Positions 46,679 to 55,997 of a stretch of 64,000 nt of DNA are shown in pieces; position 1 is the stretch's first letter; every line of letters starts with the position of its first letter. The stretch is from assembly GCF_000255115.2 (NCBI RefSeq), contig NC_018068.1, forward strand, positions 4,862,838 to 4,926,837, read 5' to 3'. The DNA comes from Desulfosporosinus acidiphilus SJ4 (GTDB taxonomy: Bacteria > Bacillota > Desulfitobacteriia > Desulfitobacteriales > Desulfitobacteriaceae). A program made the translations under genes and the position numbers. The notes under the pieces are model-generated. The model was given only the letters and a program-made list of their open reading frames with translations. It made no database searches and was not told the origin of the DNA.

Positions 46679-46761
46679 TTCTTCTCCTCCTCAGCATAAC
46701 TATATTTGTCTATTGGCTGTTTTTATGTATTTGTCCACGCCCCCTCCCAACCTTTTATTAA

Positions 46762-46798
46762 AAGCCCCAGTCAAAGTATATCTCAGTGACTGGGGCTT
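46762..46798 (-). terminator. Terminator between the two binding-protein genes
   Basis: AAGCCCCAGTCA / TGACTGGGGCTT perfect 12-bp arms, followed by TTAAT on the minus strand. Confidence 0.8.
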
Positions 46799-46941
46799 CT
46801 TTGCCTTAATATTCTTTTCTTATTAAACTAAGCAACTCCTAAAAGCTTACTTAACTCTGTAAAAACATTTTAACTTTTGTATAAGATTTAGTCAAGATGT
46901 ATTCTGTACTATGATAAATTTTGATTATCGAATATTTCGAA

Positions 46942-48108
46942 TTATGGATTAACGTGGGTTAATAATGTCTTTTTGCCGTCAACCATTTTAATGATAACTG
47001 CGCTCTTCACTGGGTTGTGAGTTTTAGGATCAACGGATATTACTCCCGTTACTCCTTTGAAATCTTTTGTATTTTCTAGAGCAGTGCGGATTTTCTCTGC
47101 ATTTGTACTCCCTGCAGTTTTAATGGCGGATATTAACATTTCGGCAGCATCATAACCTAAAGCCGCCAGAGCGTCCGGTTCCGTATTGTATTTCGCTTTA
47201 TATGCTTCAACAAATGGTTTGGTAGCAGGATCATCAGCCCACATATGATTGACAAAATACGTATTATTTAGATTCGCAGCACCTGCAAGTTCGGGTAATT
47301 TAGCTGAATCCCAGCCATCTCCTCCAACGAAGGGTACAGTAATACCAAGTTCTCGTCCTTGTTTAACAATTAATCCCACTTCATTATAATATCCGGGAAC
47401 AAAGACAACGTCCGGATTGCTCGCTTTTATTCTCGTAAGGGTTGCTTTAAAATCCTTATCTCCACCAACATAATTTTCCGTGTCAGTAATTGTTCCGCCG
47501 CCAGCTTTGATATCTTTACTGAATTCTGCCGCTAAACCTTTCGAGTAATCATCTTTCTGGTCGATGAAAACTGCTGCGTTTTTGACTTTAAGTGTATTCA
47601 GGACAAAGTTTGCAGCAACTTTTCCTTGGAATGGATCTAAGAAGCAACTTCTAAAGACCCAAGAATTTAAAGAACCATCTTTATTGACTGTTACCTCAGC
47701 ATTGGTTGCCGTCGGCGTAATTAGAGGAATTTTATTATCGGTGGCAACAGGCACCGCAGCCTTTGTGTTTGAGCTTGTCACTGCGCCAAGAACAGCGACC
47801 ACGTTATCTTGTGTGATTAGTTTCGTGATTGCGGATGTTGACTCCCCGGCATCTGATTTGTTGTCGGCAGTGATGAACTGGATCTGTTTCCCTAAAACAC
47901 CGCCCTTTTTATTTTGATCTTCAAAAGCTAAATTGACTGCGTTTAATACGGATTGTCCGAATGTAGCTACATTGCCCGATAATTCCAGATCTCCGCCAAT
48001 TTTAATATTCCCTGAATCTTTGGAAGCTGTAGTGCTGCCGCAGCCCGAGACCAAACCTAACATTAAGACTGCGATACCTAATAATACTTTGCCTTTGTTT
48101 TTTTTCAC
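46942..48108 (-). CDS. Branched-chain amino acid-binding lipoprotein, copy 2
   Basis: 388-residue paralogue of the preceding gene; signal peptide with lipobox LVSGC (C23), mature start NIKIGGDLELSGN. The two copies share most blocks (NAVNLAFEDQNKKGG, AADNKSDAGEST, DPKTHNPVKSAVI), so they are a tandem duplication that has diverged. A terminator separates them, so each likely has its own promoter. Different ligand specificity is probable. Confidence 0.9.
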   Translation of the reverse strand: MKKNKGKVLLGIAVLMLGLVSGCGSTTASKDSGNIKIGGDLELSGNVATFGQSVLNAVNLAFEDQNKKGGVLGKQIQFITADNKSDAGESTSAITKLITQDNVVAVLGAVTSSNTKAAVPVATDNKIPLITPTATNAEVTVNKDGSLNSWVFRSCFLDPFQGKVAANFVLNTLKVKNAAVFIDQKDDYSKGLAAEFSKDIKAGGGTITDTENYVGGDKDFKATLTRIKASNPDVVFVPGYYNEVGLIVKQGRELGITVPFVGGDGWDSAKLPELAGAANLNNTYFVNHMWADDPATKPFVEAYKAKYNTEPDALAALGYDAAEMLISAIKTAGSTNAEKIRTALENTKDFKGVTGVISVDPKTHNPVKSAVIIKMVDGKKTLLTHVNP

Positions 48109-48278
48109 TCTTATTCCTCCATTATCTTTCCCTTAGTTTTAATCTCTTCCATTGTTAAAGTATTTTTTTGCCGCTTGAAGATTCCTGATAACAAAATTCC
48201 AAATTTCACATTTAGATTCCTGTACCACTCCTCTAACTATAGATTAATTGGTGACCTGTCTTCTGCCCTTGGCCTTTG

Positions 48279-48546
48279 ACATCCTGATCGTCTTCAGTGG
48301 AGAGTATCGCACTTGTTTGGCTTTATAGACACTTGGTCAATCCACACTGCAGAAGAATGTCTATTAAGTTTGCAGAGTGGATTGGCCAGCGGCTGCCTAG
48401 TTACACGTATTTCAGCAGACGAAGACACTGTCTTCGCACGTATTTACTCTTCTTGCAGTAAACAAGCGAAGATTATACCTTCTGCCCAGGAAAATGGATT
48501 TTCCATCCATTAGTGATGCCGCTAAGCGGCATAGGAGTCTGATAGA
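48279..48546 (+). repeat. Composite dispersed repeat, modules A then B
   Basis: Module A (CATCCTGATCGTC...GGTCAATCCACACTGCAG...GCAGAGTGGATTGGCCAGC) runs into module B (GACGAAGACACTGTCTTCGCACG, GTGATGCCGCTAAGCGGCAT, TCTGATAGAG). It occupies most of the 581-base gap between the binding-protein gene and selB. Confidence 0.85.
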
Positions 48547-48554
48547 GAAAAAAA

Positions 48555-48575
48555 ATCCTGGCATAATGCCAGGAT
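48555..48575 (-). terminator. Terminator of selB
   Basis: ATCCTGGCAT-T-ATGCCAGGAT followed by eight T on the minus strand, 115 bases past the selB stop. Confidence 0.9.
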
Positions 48576-48689
48576 AGACCCCGCACAACAGTTATAATAC
48601 AGACATATAAAACACTTACCCCTTGTACTTAAATATTTTATATCTGTTACACCATTGTGTCAATTATTAAATTCTGTGTCATGACAATA

Positions 48690-50585
48690 TTAGTACAGTT
48701 TTCTTTTGTCGCCTATCCGTTTCGTAACCTTTTGTTGGTCAAAATATTCAAGCAATGGCACGGCATATTTTCTAGAAGTCCCCCAAAGTTCACGCACCTC
48801 TGAAACTCCGATTTCTCCATGATGTTCCAGATATTCTTTTAGTTGCCCATGCGCTCTCTCAAGTTCTATATGTGGATAATAATATTGATCAACATGAATC
48901 CACTCTCCGGTGTCACATAAATATTGAGCGTAGTCTGCCGCTTCATTTTTTGAAATGCCGAGAGTCTCTGCAGAAGCTATTAAATCTGGTGGCGTAAGTT
49001 TGAGAGACAGCCACTTCTCCCTCAGATTTTCTAACCTCTTTTCTATTTCCTGCGGCATTTTTGCTATATCTATGGATTGAACTTTACTTCCTTTTAGAAT
49101 ATATACGTTTTTTTCGGCACCTTGTTCGAGCACTGTTTGCCAACGACGATTTGACCACTGATTATTTAAGCGGCTTTTTAATTCCCCTCGGCTTATCCCG
49201 AGACGCAGAGGATTGTGCGTTTCATAGTTCCTTACGACTTCAACTAACCTTTCGCGCCAATTTCTGGCCGCTTCGCTCCCCCATAATAGTCTTGTATCAT
49301 CCTCCATTAACACTTCTAGCCTTCCAGACTCTTCCATTATTGTTATCCTGTTTTCTAAATCATCTGTACTAATCTGCAAGCGTGTCGCAAGTTCGGCAAA
49401 ACTTCTCGGTTCGCTAATTTCCTTTTCCAATAAATCTAAAGGATCCCCGAGATCTTTTATTCTCATTTGGGCCAGTACATTTTCTTTAAACCGCTTTTGC
49501 TTATAATCCGCCACTCCTAGTATTTTACCTCCTCCAATTGTATGTGGAGGTGAATAAAATCTTAGGACAAACCGATCTCCGGAAGCCACTGCTACTGGTT
49601 CCTCAAGAAGGATTTGGGCAAACCCTTCTTGACCCGGTGTTAGTTCCTCATGGTTTAAGAGGTGAATTCTTCCCAGTACTTCGGTTGTCCCGATGTGAAA
49701 GCGTACTCTTTGTCTTTGAGTAATAGGTTTATCGGAAGATGGAAGATTACGCAGCGAAAGATCTAATATAGTTCCTGCTGGAAACACGTTGGGGGTCACC
49801 AACACTGAACCACGCTCAACTTCGGCAACGTCAACACCCGCTAAATTTACTGCGACTCTCTGCCCAGCACTCGCCTCTTTCACCTTCTCGTTATGAACTT
49901 GTACCGATCGAACTTTTGCCTTAATCTCCCCTGGTTCGATTGCTAGCTCCTGTCCGAGAATCACTGTACCGCTCTGTAATGTTCCTGTTACTACTGTTCC
50001 AAATCCCTGAATGCTAAAAACCCTGTCAATGGGCATTCTTACAGGGCCTGTTGACTTCTTGCTCTCGACTTCTGAGAGTATCTGATCAATCTCCCTCTTT
50101 AAAGGTTCTAATCCTAAACCCTTTACTGCAGATACCCGGCAGATGGGTACATTTTCAAACACCGTATTTTTAAGCTTCTCTATGATATCCTCTTCCATAA
50201 GGTCAAGCCATTCTTCATCTACCAGATCTATCTTATTTAGGACAACAATGCCGCGAGGTATTTCCAATAACGTTAATATATCCAGGTGTTCTTTAGTTTG
50301 AGGCATTATTCCCTCATCAGCTGCTATTACCAGCAGGACAATGTCCATTCCGCTGGCTCCTGCTAACATCTGCCGAATAAATCGTTCATGGCCGGGAACG
50401 TCTACAATACTTACTTTTCGTCCACTGGGCAATACCATATGCGCAAACCCAAGCTCAATTGAAATACCCCGTTGTTTTTCCTCTCTCAGCCGATCGGTTT
50501 CAATTCCCGAAAGAGCGCGTATTAACTCAGTCTTACCGTGATCAACGTGTCCTGCCGTTCCTACTAGATAATGTTTCTCAGTCAT
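48690..50585 (-). CDS. selB: Selenocysteine-specific elongation factor SelB
   Basis: GTPase that carries Sec-tRNA to UGA codons marked by a SECIS hairpin. The true start is ATG 50585 (MTEKHYLVGTAGHVDHGKTE), with a GGGGAG ribosome site; the longer frame upstream is read through a repeat. The 631 residues contain the EF-Tu-like domains (G1 GHVDHGKT, G3 DVPGHERF, G4 NKID) and C-terminal winged-helix repeats (about 390-630) for SECIS binding. tRNA-Sec is nearby at 40.5 kb; selA and selD are not in the window. Confidence 0.95.
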   Translation of the reverse strand: MTEKHYLVGTAGHVDHGKTELIRALSGIETDRLREEKQRGISIELGFAHMVLPSGRKVSIVDVPGHERFIRQMLAGASGMDIVLLVIAADEGIMPQTKEHLDILTLLEIPRGIVVLNKIDLVDEEWLDLMEEDIIEKLKNTVFENVPICRVSAVKGLGLEPLKREIDQILSEVESKKSTGPVRMPIDRVFSIQGFGTVVTGTLQSGTVILGQELAIEPGEIKAKVRSVQVHNEKVKEASAGQRVAVNLAGVDVAEVERGSVLVTPNVFPAGTILDLSLRNLPSSDKPITQRQRVRFHIGTTEVLGRIHLLNHEELTPGQEGFAQILLEEPVAVASGDRFVLRFYSPPHTIGGGKILGVADYKQKRFKENVLAQMRIKDLGDPLDLLEKEISEPRSFAELATRLQISTDDLENRITIMEESGRLEVLMEDDTRLLWGSEAARNWRERLVEVVRNYETHNPLRLGISRGELKSRLNNQWSNRRWQTVLEQGAEKNVYILKGSKVQSIDIAKMPQEIEKRLENLREKWLSLKLTPPDLIASAETLGISKNEAADYAQYLCDTGEWIHVDQYYYPHIELERAHGQLKEYLEHHGEIGVSEVRELWGTSRKYAVPLLEYFDQQKVTKRIGDKRKLY

Positions 50586-50689
50586 TATTACTCCCCTTAT
50601 TTTAGAATTTTGCCCTTTTAGGAGTGCCAACAATACAATCTCTTCTGCAACCGGTTTTTGTTCAGTATCAGCAAATAACTTTGGTTGTA

Positions 50690-50872
50690 AACTGCAAGGA
50701 AAGTTAACACGTGCGAAGACAGTGTTTCGTCTGATAGGAAAAGTACAACTAGGCAGTGGCTGGCAATAACGACAAGCGTTTGAGCTTATAGCCACACTGC
50801 AACTCATACGTATACTCTGGCTATTTGGATTGGACGAATGTCTCTGCAGTCAAACGAGTATGATACTCCCCA
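50690..50872 (-). repeat. Composite dispersed repeat, modules A then B, inverted copy
   Basis: Read on the minus strand, GAGACATTCGTCCAATCC...GTTGCAGTGTGGCTATAAGC and CCAGCCACTGCCTAGTTG, then AAACACTGTCTTCGCACG. It has the same A-B order as 48279-48546 and fills most of the 312-base gap upstream of selB. Confidence 0.8.
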
Positions 50873-50897
50873 TCGGAGGCTATCGGGATAACGGTCT

Positions 50898-51929
50898 TTA
50901 TCTCTTTATCCATAGAAATAGAATCGTTGGCATAAAAACCAAACCTAGGTATCCAAACAGCGGGTAAATCAACTGCACAATTTGAGAAAACTTTACGCCT
51001 GCAAGTGGTAATAGCAACGCTAATAGTATCAAAGTCGTTCGATTGTAGTTTAGTTTTCCCGTTTCTACTACTCTGCTAATCAAACTAAATCCATTCCCAA
51101 TCGCAGCAGTTATCATAGCTAACCATAAAACAATAACATAAAAGAATGCCGTCCAATCACCCAGTTTACCTGCTACGGCTACCATTGGTATTTCTAAACC
51201 AAGCACCTCAGGAAATCTAAGCAGAGCTGCACCTATCATGAAGGCAAAAATACCGAGAGCTAATCCACCTAATACTGCACCCAGACGTGCCCCGCTTCTC
51301 TGAACATCCTTTCCCAAGGATGCAAAAACTACCATAGCTAAGGTTAGATTAAAAGAAACATATAAAATTGCCGAAAAAGACCAGCTTTTTACCATTGGGT
51401 TTGCTAAAATAACGATTCCTTCCCCGTCACCGGACTTAGCCAGCATGACTGCCAAAGCTGCAATCCCTAGACAGAAGGTAAACTTCAAAGGGATTAACAC
51501 TGTATTAATCCACAAAACACCTTCACCACGAAACCAAAGTGCCATACCGATAACAAGTACTGTTAATACAATACCAAGCCATTTTGAGATACCAAAGTAC
51601 TCATAGAACAAGGCTCCACTTCCTGAGATCATCGCCATCATTCCTACTAGTAACAGCACACTGACCAGACCGTCTGCCCATTTTCCCCACTTTGGGCTTA
51701 ATAAGTGGTCAAAGAACATTGGATATGACGATACTTTCCAACGTTTTTGGAGATCAAGCATACACCATCCTAACAATGAAAACAATGCCGAACTTAGTAT
51801 GATTCCTGCCAATCCCCAACTGCCAAAACGTGCAAAGAACTGTTGAATCTCCTGACCGGAAGCAAACCCTGCGCCCATAACAGCTCCCACATATGTAGCA
51901 GCTACTTGAAATGTAATTTTCCATTTCAT
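50898..51929 (-). CDS. YkvI-family membrane transporter
   Basis: 343 residues with about ten membrane helices, of the YkvI family within the APC/LeuT-fold superfamily. The start TYVGAVMGAGFASGQEIQQFF carries the GAGFASGxE signature of sodium-dependent amino acid-type transporters. It lies upstream of yyaC in the opposite direction. The substrate is unknown; the fold suggests an amino acid or related small molecule. Confidence 0.85.
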   Translation of the reverse strand: MKWKITFQVAATYVGAVMGAGFASGQEIQQFFARFGSWGLAGIILSSALFSLLGWCMLDLQKRWKVSSYPMFFDHLLSPKWGKWADGLVSVLLLVGMMAMISGSGALFYEYFGISKWLGIVLTVLVIGMALWFRGEGVLWINTVLIPLKFTFCLGIAALAVMLAKSGDGEGIVILANPMVKSWSFSAILYVSFNLTLAMVVFASLGKDVQRSGARLGAVLGGLALGIFAFMIGAALLRFPEVLGLEIPMVAVAGKLGDWTAFFYVIVLWLAMITAAIGNGFSLISRVVETGKLNYNRTTLILLALLLPLAGVKFSQIVQLIYPLFGYLGLVFMPTILFLWIKR

Positions 51930-52042
51930 GCACTTTCCTCCTCGCCATCATACTTATGGTCCGAAAAGAAATCTAATGCATAAATGGTCATTACTTTGGA
52001 AAATATATTAAAAAAAACGATACACCACTTAGGAGGTAGTTT

Positions 52043-52612
52043 GTGAGTTTCTTTTCATTAGTCCATGAACATCAAAAAATTAAAGCCCACGTTGATGACA
52101 ATCCCGCTAAAGCAAAATTGGAATCACGGCTTTCTGAACTATTTTATTCCGCAAGAAAACGCCAAACTATTATTCTTTGCATTGGAACAGATCGTTCTAC
52201 CGGAGATGCTCTCGGCCCTTTAATTGGTACACAGCTTTCACGCCTAAAACTCCCCCAACTTCTTGTTTACGGAACCCTTGATGATCCTGTCCATGCCACA
52301 AATCTCAGAGATACAATCCAGGTAATCCGCGACTCCTATTTTGAACCCTTTATTATTGCTGTAGATGCCTGTCTTGGACGCATGGATTCAATTGGATGTA
52401 TTACCCTTGCGGACGGCCCCTTACAACCCGGAGCCGGTGTTCACAAAAAGCTGCCTGAAGTTGGGGAAGCACATATGACGGGTATTGTCAATGTAGGCGG
52501 ATTTATGGAGTATATGGTTTTACAAAACACTCGTCTTAATCTGGTTTGGAAGATGTCTGAGAATATAAGCTCTCTCATATCACGTTCTTATTTAAATACT
52601 TATTACCATTAA
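52043..52612 (+). CDS. yyaC: Sporulation protein YyaC (spore protease-related)
   Basis: 189-residue protein of the YyaC family, related by fold to the GPR spore protease. Signatures are CIGTDRSTGDALGPLIG, YGTLDDPVHA and VDACLGRMDSIG. It is expected to be made in the forespore; no reaction is proven. The GTG start lies behind AGGAGGTAG. It is the only plus-strand gene in the parAB cluster and is convergent with DUF4446, almost touching it. Confidence 0.92.
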   Translation: MSFFSLVHEHQKIKAHVDDNPAKAKLESRLSELFYSARKRQTIILCIGTDRSTGDALGPLIGTQLSRLKLPQLLVYGTLDDPVHATNLRDTIQVIRDSYFEPFIIAVDACLGRMDSIGCITLADGPLQPGAGVHKKLPEVGEAHMTGIVNVGGFMEYMVLQNTRLNLVWKMSENISSLISRSYLNTYYH

Positions 52613-53115
52613 GGAATTTTAGGGCCTACCATTGCGTTTGAAATAACTTCCTTTTCTTCATTCGATAATAAGTAAGTAGATTGTCCTCCTGTTACCGGTT
52701 TAGCATAGACACGTGAATCTTCTCGGCTATGAATTGAATTCAAGACAATTCCATCTCCATCCTGATTTAAAAAGGCCAAAGCAAAACTTAAATCGCTTCC
52801 CACATTTTCAAATGCTTTATAGCGGACCATTTGAACGCGATCAACACTAGCTTTTAATTTAAATTCTATAGGATCAAGCCTTTTACTACATTGTTCCAAT
52901 TGTACCTTTTGTTCATTTAATTTCTGATGATATTCCTGAAGCAGGCCCTCTAAATCATTTCCAGACAGGAACGTTTTCAGTGATACATATGCCGCTTCAA
53001 ATTTTTTCATACGCCTAAATAGTAAAATGATAACAATATATGCTACAACTAATAGTATTGCTAATACTCCGATTCCCAGCCATATTGTCGGCTGTGATCC
53101 TGTAATTAGTGTCAA
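52609..53115 (-). CDS. DUF4446 protein (parB-neighbour)
   Basis: 168 residues: one N-terminal membrane helix (about 11-33, WLGIGVLAILLVVAYIVIIL), a coiled coil (about 37-85), and a C-terminal domain with RVQMVRYKAFENVGSDLSFA and HSREDSRVYAKPV, the DUF4446 signature. This family sits beside parB in clostridia and may tether something to the membrane, but the function is unknown. It overlaps yyaC by four bases, tail to tail. Confidence 0.85.
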   Translation of the reverse strand: MTLITGSQPTIWLGIGVLAILLVVAYIVIILLFRRMKKFEAAYVSLKTFLSGNDLEGLLQEYHQKLNEQKVQLEQCSKRLDPIEFKLKASVDRVQMVRYKAFENVGSDLSFALAFLNQDGDGIVLNSIHSREDSRVYAKPVTGGQSTYLLSNEEKEVISNAMVGPKIP

Positions 53116-53147
53116 GGGAATAGTCCTCCTTAATTATTTGTAATTCT

Positions 53148-53849
53148 TCACATACCTAAATGAAGTTTCGTGAACAAAAGGGTAATTGGAATAGCGATAA
53201 AAATCCCCGGTAATAGATTGCCCACTTTTACTTGTTTTATTTCTAGGATATTTAGACCTATCCCAACGATCAGCAATCCTCCGGTGGCCCCCATCTCTGA
53301 AATCACCTGTCCTGATAAAACTCCCTGTAACAAACCGGCGCCTAATGTAATTGCCCCTTGATAAATAAACACAGGAAGAGCCGATAATATAACACCAACT
53401 CCCATCGACGAGGCAAATACCACCGCAGAGATTCCATCTAACATTGCCTTTGCAAATAAAATATTGTGGTTTCCTTTTAAACCACTTTCTAAGGAACCCA
53501 TAATCGCCATGGCACCCACACAATAAATCAAACTTGCAGTTACAAATGCCTTAGTAAACTCTGTTTCTTCTCCTTTTCGAGCAAACTTACTTTCCAACCA
53601 CTTGCCAAAATTTTCGAGGCGCAGTTCTATATCTATCCATTCTCCTACTATTCCCCCTAAAACAAGGCTGGCAATAATAATAAGGGTATTTTTAGTTTGC
53701 AAAGCCATACTACCGCCAATAAGCAGAACTACTAATCCGATTCCTTGGATGACAGTAGTTTTCATTTTCTCCTAAAGAGCTTGTCCGAAGAAAAGTCCAA
53801 CTACTCCTCCGAGAACAATTGCAATGGTATTTACAATTGTACCTAACAA
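53148..53849 (-). pseudogene. DUF554 membrane protein interrupted by an in-frame TAG
   Basis: Reading from TTG 53849 (AGGAAGG site upstream) gives MLGTIVNTIAIVLGGVVGL, the classic DUF554/YqgA start, then FFGQAL, a TAG stop (53772-53774), and in the same frame EKMKTTVIQGIGLVVLLIG and a complete DUF554 protein to 53148 (205 residues from ATG 53765). DUF554 proteins have about seven membrane helices and an unknown substrate. Either the stop is a mutation, or translation restarts at the ATG: TAGGAG overlaps the stop as a ribosome site 3-4 bases away. Confidence 0.7.
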
Positions 53850-53966
53850 CTTAGCTACCACCTTCCTAAGTATAAATTCAAAACCTTTGCTTGTTTTTAT
53901 AAGTTTTACCTCTAAATTTTAATTCAAGTTTTAATTAGATACTCGCAAAATAAACTACAAGTTCTA

Positions 53967-53982
53967 TGTTCCACGTGGAACA
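53967..53982. other. parS site 1
   Basis: Perfect palindrome TGTTCCACGTGGAACA, a variant of the Firmicute parS consensus, 263 bases downstream of the parB stop. Confidence 0.92.
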
Positions 53983-54041
53983 TTTTAAAGACTGTAGCTT
54001 AATATATTTTGCAAACTATATCGATCCTACTGAAACTCATT

Positions 54042-54057
54042 AGTTCCACGTGGAACA
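54042..54057. other. parS site 2
   Basis: AGTTCCACGTGGAACA, one mismatch at the first base to the perfect site. Confidence 0.88.
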
Positions 54058-54104
54058 AATATTCACTCTAAATTTCAAAACGAAATTGATTTAATTGTTA
54101 CTAT

Positions 54105-54120
54105 TGTTCCACGTGGAACA
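54105..54120. other. parS site 3
   Basis: Perfect TGTTCCACGTGGAACA. The three sites start 63-75 bases apart in a gene-free gap of about 395 bases. Confidence 0.92.
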
Positions 54121-54244
54121 TGGCAACAATTTAGTAATCCTATCTATTTCGAACTTTATATGTGTGTTACAGCTTTGGCATCTCATTAGGCAGCCACACA
54201 GCGAAGCTCTAATTCTCATTTAGTCGAACGAATTCAATTGAACC

Positions 54245-55096
54245 CTATTCCATTTGTATATTCCATAAATCTAGCAGCCGGTTCAATTCATCTTCCGAAA
54301 AGTATTGTATTTCAATTTTTCCCCGCATAAGATTCCCTTTAAGATGAACCTTAGTTTGAAAGCTTGCTCTTAACCTATCCTCTACATTGTTCAACACGGG
54401 AGGAGTCGCTTTGGCGGGGGTCTGTTTAATCTTTTCGTTCGGGTTCATCAGTCTATTAATAAGTTCTTCTGTCTCGCGAACAGAAAGCTGTTCTCTTACG
54501 GCCTTTTCGGCAGCAATAACCTGAAGAGAGGAATCCTTGATACCAAGAAGGACTTTGGCATGCCCAAGAGAGAGTTTTTCTTCTTTTAACATTTGCAGAA
54601 TAATATCCGGCAATTGAATAATTCGCAGAAGGTTAGCAATGGTAGTTCGGGCTTTACCAACTTTTTGGGCAACTTGGTCTTGAGTCAGGCCATATTCATC
54701 TATAAGCCGATGATAGGCCATGCCTTCCTCATAGGGCGAAAGGTTAGCTCTTTGAATATTTTCAACAATAGCTCTCTCGGCCATCTGCTGGTCATTACAG
54801 AATTGAACAATACATTCAATTTGGTTGAGTCCCGCTAATTTTGCAGCTCTTAAGCGTCGCTCTCCGGCAATAATCATATATCGATCCCCGGAAGGCCTAA
54901 CTAATATAGGTTGCAGCAATCCGTGTTCGCGGATAGAATCTGCTAATTCGTTAAGTGCCTGAGCCTCGAATTCACGCCGGGGCTGATCAGGATTTGGCTC
55001 AATATCGGAAATAGGAATTTCTTTAATTACAGGATTTTCATTAAATTCATCTGAGATGAGCGCCTGAAGACCACGCCCTAATCCTTTTTTAGACAC
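54245..55096 (-). CDS. parB: Chromosome partition protein ParB/Spo0J
   Basis: 283-residue CTP-dependent clamp that loads at parS. N-terminal CTPase domain with [12 protein letters not shown] and [19 protein letters not shown] (about 70-115), HTH domain ([20 protein letters not shown], about 135-155), and a C-terminal dimer domain ([22 protein letters not shown]). It overlaps parA by eight bases and recruits SMC near the origin. Nearby parS sites agree. Confidence 0.97.
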   Translation of the reverse strand: MSKKGLGRGLQALISDEFNENPVIKEIPISDIEPNPDQPRREFEAQALNELADSIREHGLLQPILVRPSGDRYMIIAGERRLRAAKLAGLNQIECIVQFCNDQQMAERAIVENIQRANLSPYEEGMAYHRLIDEYGLTQDQVAQKVGKARTTIANLLRIIQLPDIILQMLKEEKLSLGHAKVLLGIKDSSLQVIAAEKAVREQLSVRETEELINRLMNPNEKIKQTPAKATPPVLNNVEDRLRASFQTKVHLKGNLMRGKIEIQYFSEDELNRLLDLWNIQME

Positions 55097-55859
55097 GTTC
55101 TAATACCTCCTTCGCCAACTCACGATAAACTTCGGCACCTCGAGAACGGCTGTCATAACTGTTGATTGGCTTTCCATGGCTTGGCGCTTCACTTAGTCTT
55201 ACATTTCGAGAAATTATTGTCTGAAATACTTTTTGGGGAAAATACTTTTTAACCTCATCAACAACTTGAATGGCTAAATTTGTTCGAGCGTCAAACATCG
55301 TTAAGAGGGCTCCTAATATGTTTAGATTAGGATTGATATGCTTGCGAACTCGCTCTAAAGTATTCATAAGAAGGGTCAACCCCTCAAGAGCATAATACTC
55401 ACATTGAATTGGAATTAATACATCAGTGGCAGCAGTTAAAGCGTTAAGAGTTAGCAGCCCAAGTGAAGGAGGACAATCAATAAAAATAAAATCAAAATCA
55501 CTAACAACACTCTTTAATGAAAGTTTCAACTTTGTTTCACGAGAATCTTGGGAAACTAACTCAATCTCGGCACCTGCTAAAAGAATTCTTGCAGGAACTA
55601 TTTTAAGATTTTTTTGATCGCACTTTTGAATAACCTGTTCGATCGGAACATCGTTAATAAGTACATCATAAATACATCGATTTAACTTATGTTTAGCAAC
55701 CCCCATACCGCTTGTTGCATTTCCTTGAGGGTCTAAATCAACTAGTAAAACCTTGTATCCAAGCTCCGCAAGACAGGCACTCAAATTAATAGCCGTCGTG
55801 GTCTTCGCCACACCGCCTTTTTGATTGGCAATTGCGATCACTTTCGATATCAATAGCAT
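55089..55859 (-). CDS. parA: Chromosome partition ATPase ParA/Soj
   Basis: 256-residue deviant-Walker ATPase. The P-loop [15 protein letters not shown] contains the signature lysines, with VDLDPQGN and IDCPPSLG motifs. It dimerises on DNA with ATP, helps origin segregation and in Bacillus regulates DnaA. It lacks an N-terminal HTH, as chromosomal ParA proteins do. It is upstream of parB in one operon. Confidence 0.97.
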   Translation of the reverse strand: MLLISKVIAIANQKGGVAKTTTAINLSACLAELGYKVLLVDLDPQGNATSGMGVAKHKLNRCIYDVLINDVPIEQVIQKCDQKNLKIVPARILLAGAEIELVSQDSRETKLKLSLKSVVSDFDFIFIDCPPSLGLLTLNALTAATDVLIPIQCEYYALEGLTLLMNTLERVRKHINPNLNILGALLTMFDARTNLAIQVVDEVKKYFPQKVFQTIISRNVRLSEAPSHGKPINSYDSRSRGAEVYRELAKEVLERV

Positions 55860-55932
55860 ACACTTCCTTCTTATCTAATTGCCACAACTTAAATATTTAC
55901 ATACCTTAAATAGTATCAAACCAATAGCAATA

Positions 55933-55958
55933 AAAAAAGCGTTTTTTAACGCTTTTTT
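55933..55958 (-). terminator. Terminator after the VanW gene
   Basis: AAAAAAGCGTT-AAAA-AACGCTTTTTT palindrome with a T-run on both strands; it separates the VanW gene from parA. Confidence 0.88.
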
Positions 55959-55997
55959 ATAATTAACTATTATTATTCCAGAAGAACAGAAATCATA

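Noticed and set aside
50586..50807. 74-residue N-terminal extension of SelB
   Set aside because: It is encoded partly by the module A-B repeat, and SelB homologues start near MTEKHYLVGTAGHVDHG, which has its own ribosome site.
53134..53523. 129-codon frame inside the DUF554 gene
   Set aside because: It is a Trp/Cys/Gly/Arg-rich shadow frame; the DUF554 frame has the membrane helices.
53772..53774. Pyrrolysine as the certain explanation for the in-frame TAG
   Set aside because: No pyl genes are seen here, and a nonsense mutation or reinitiation explains it more simply; kept only as a test in the findings.
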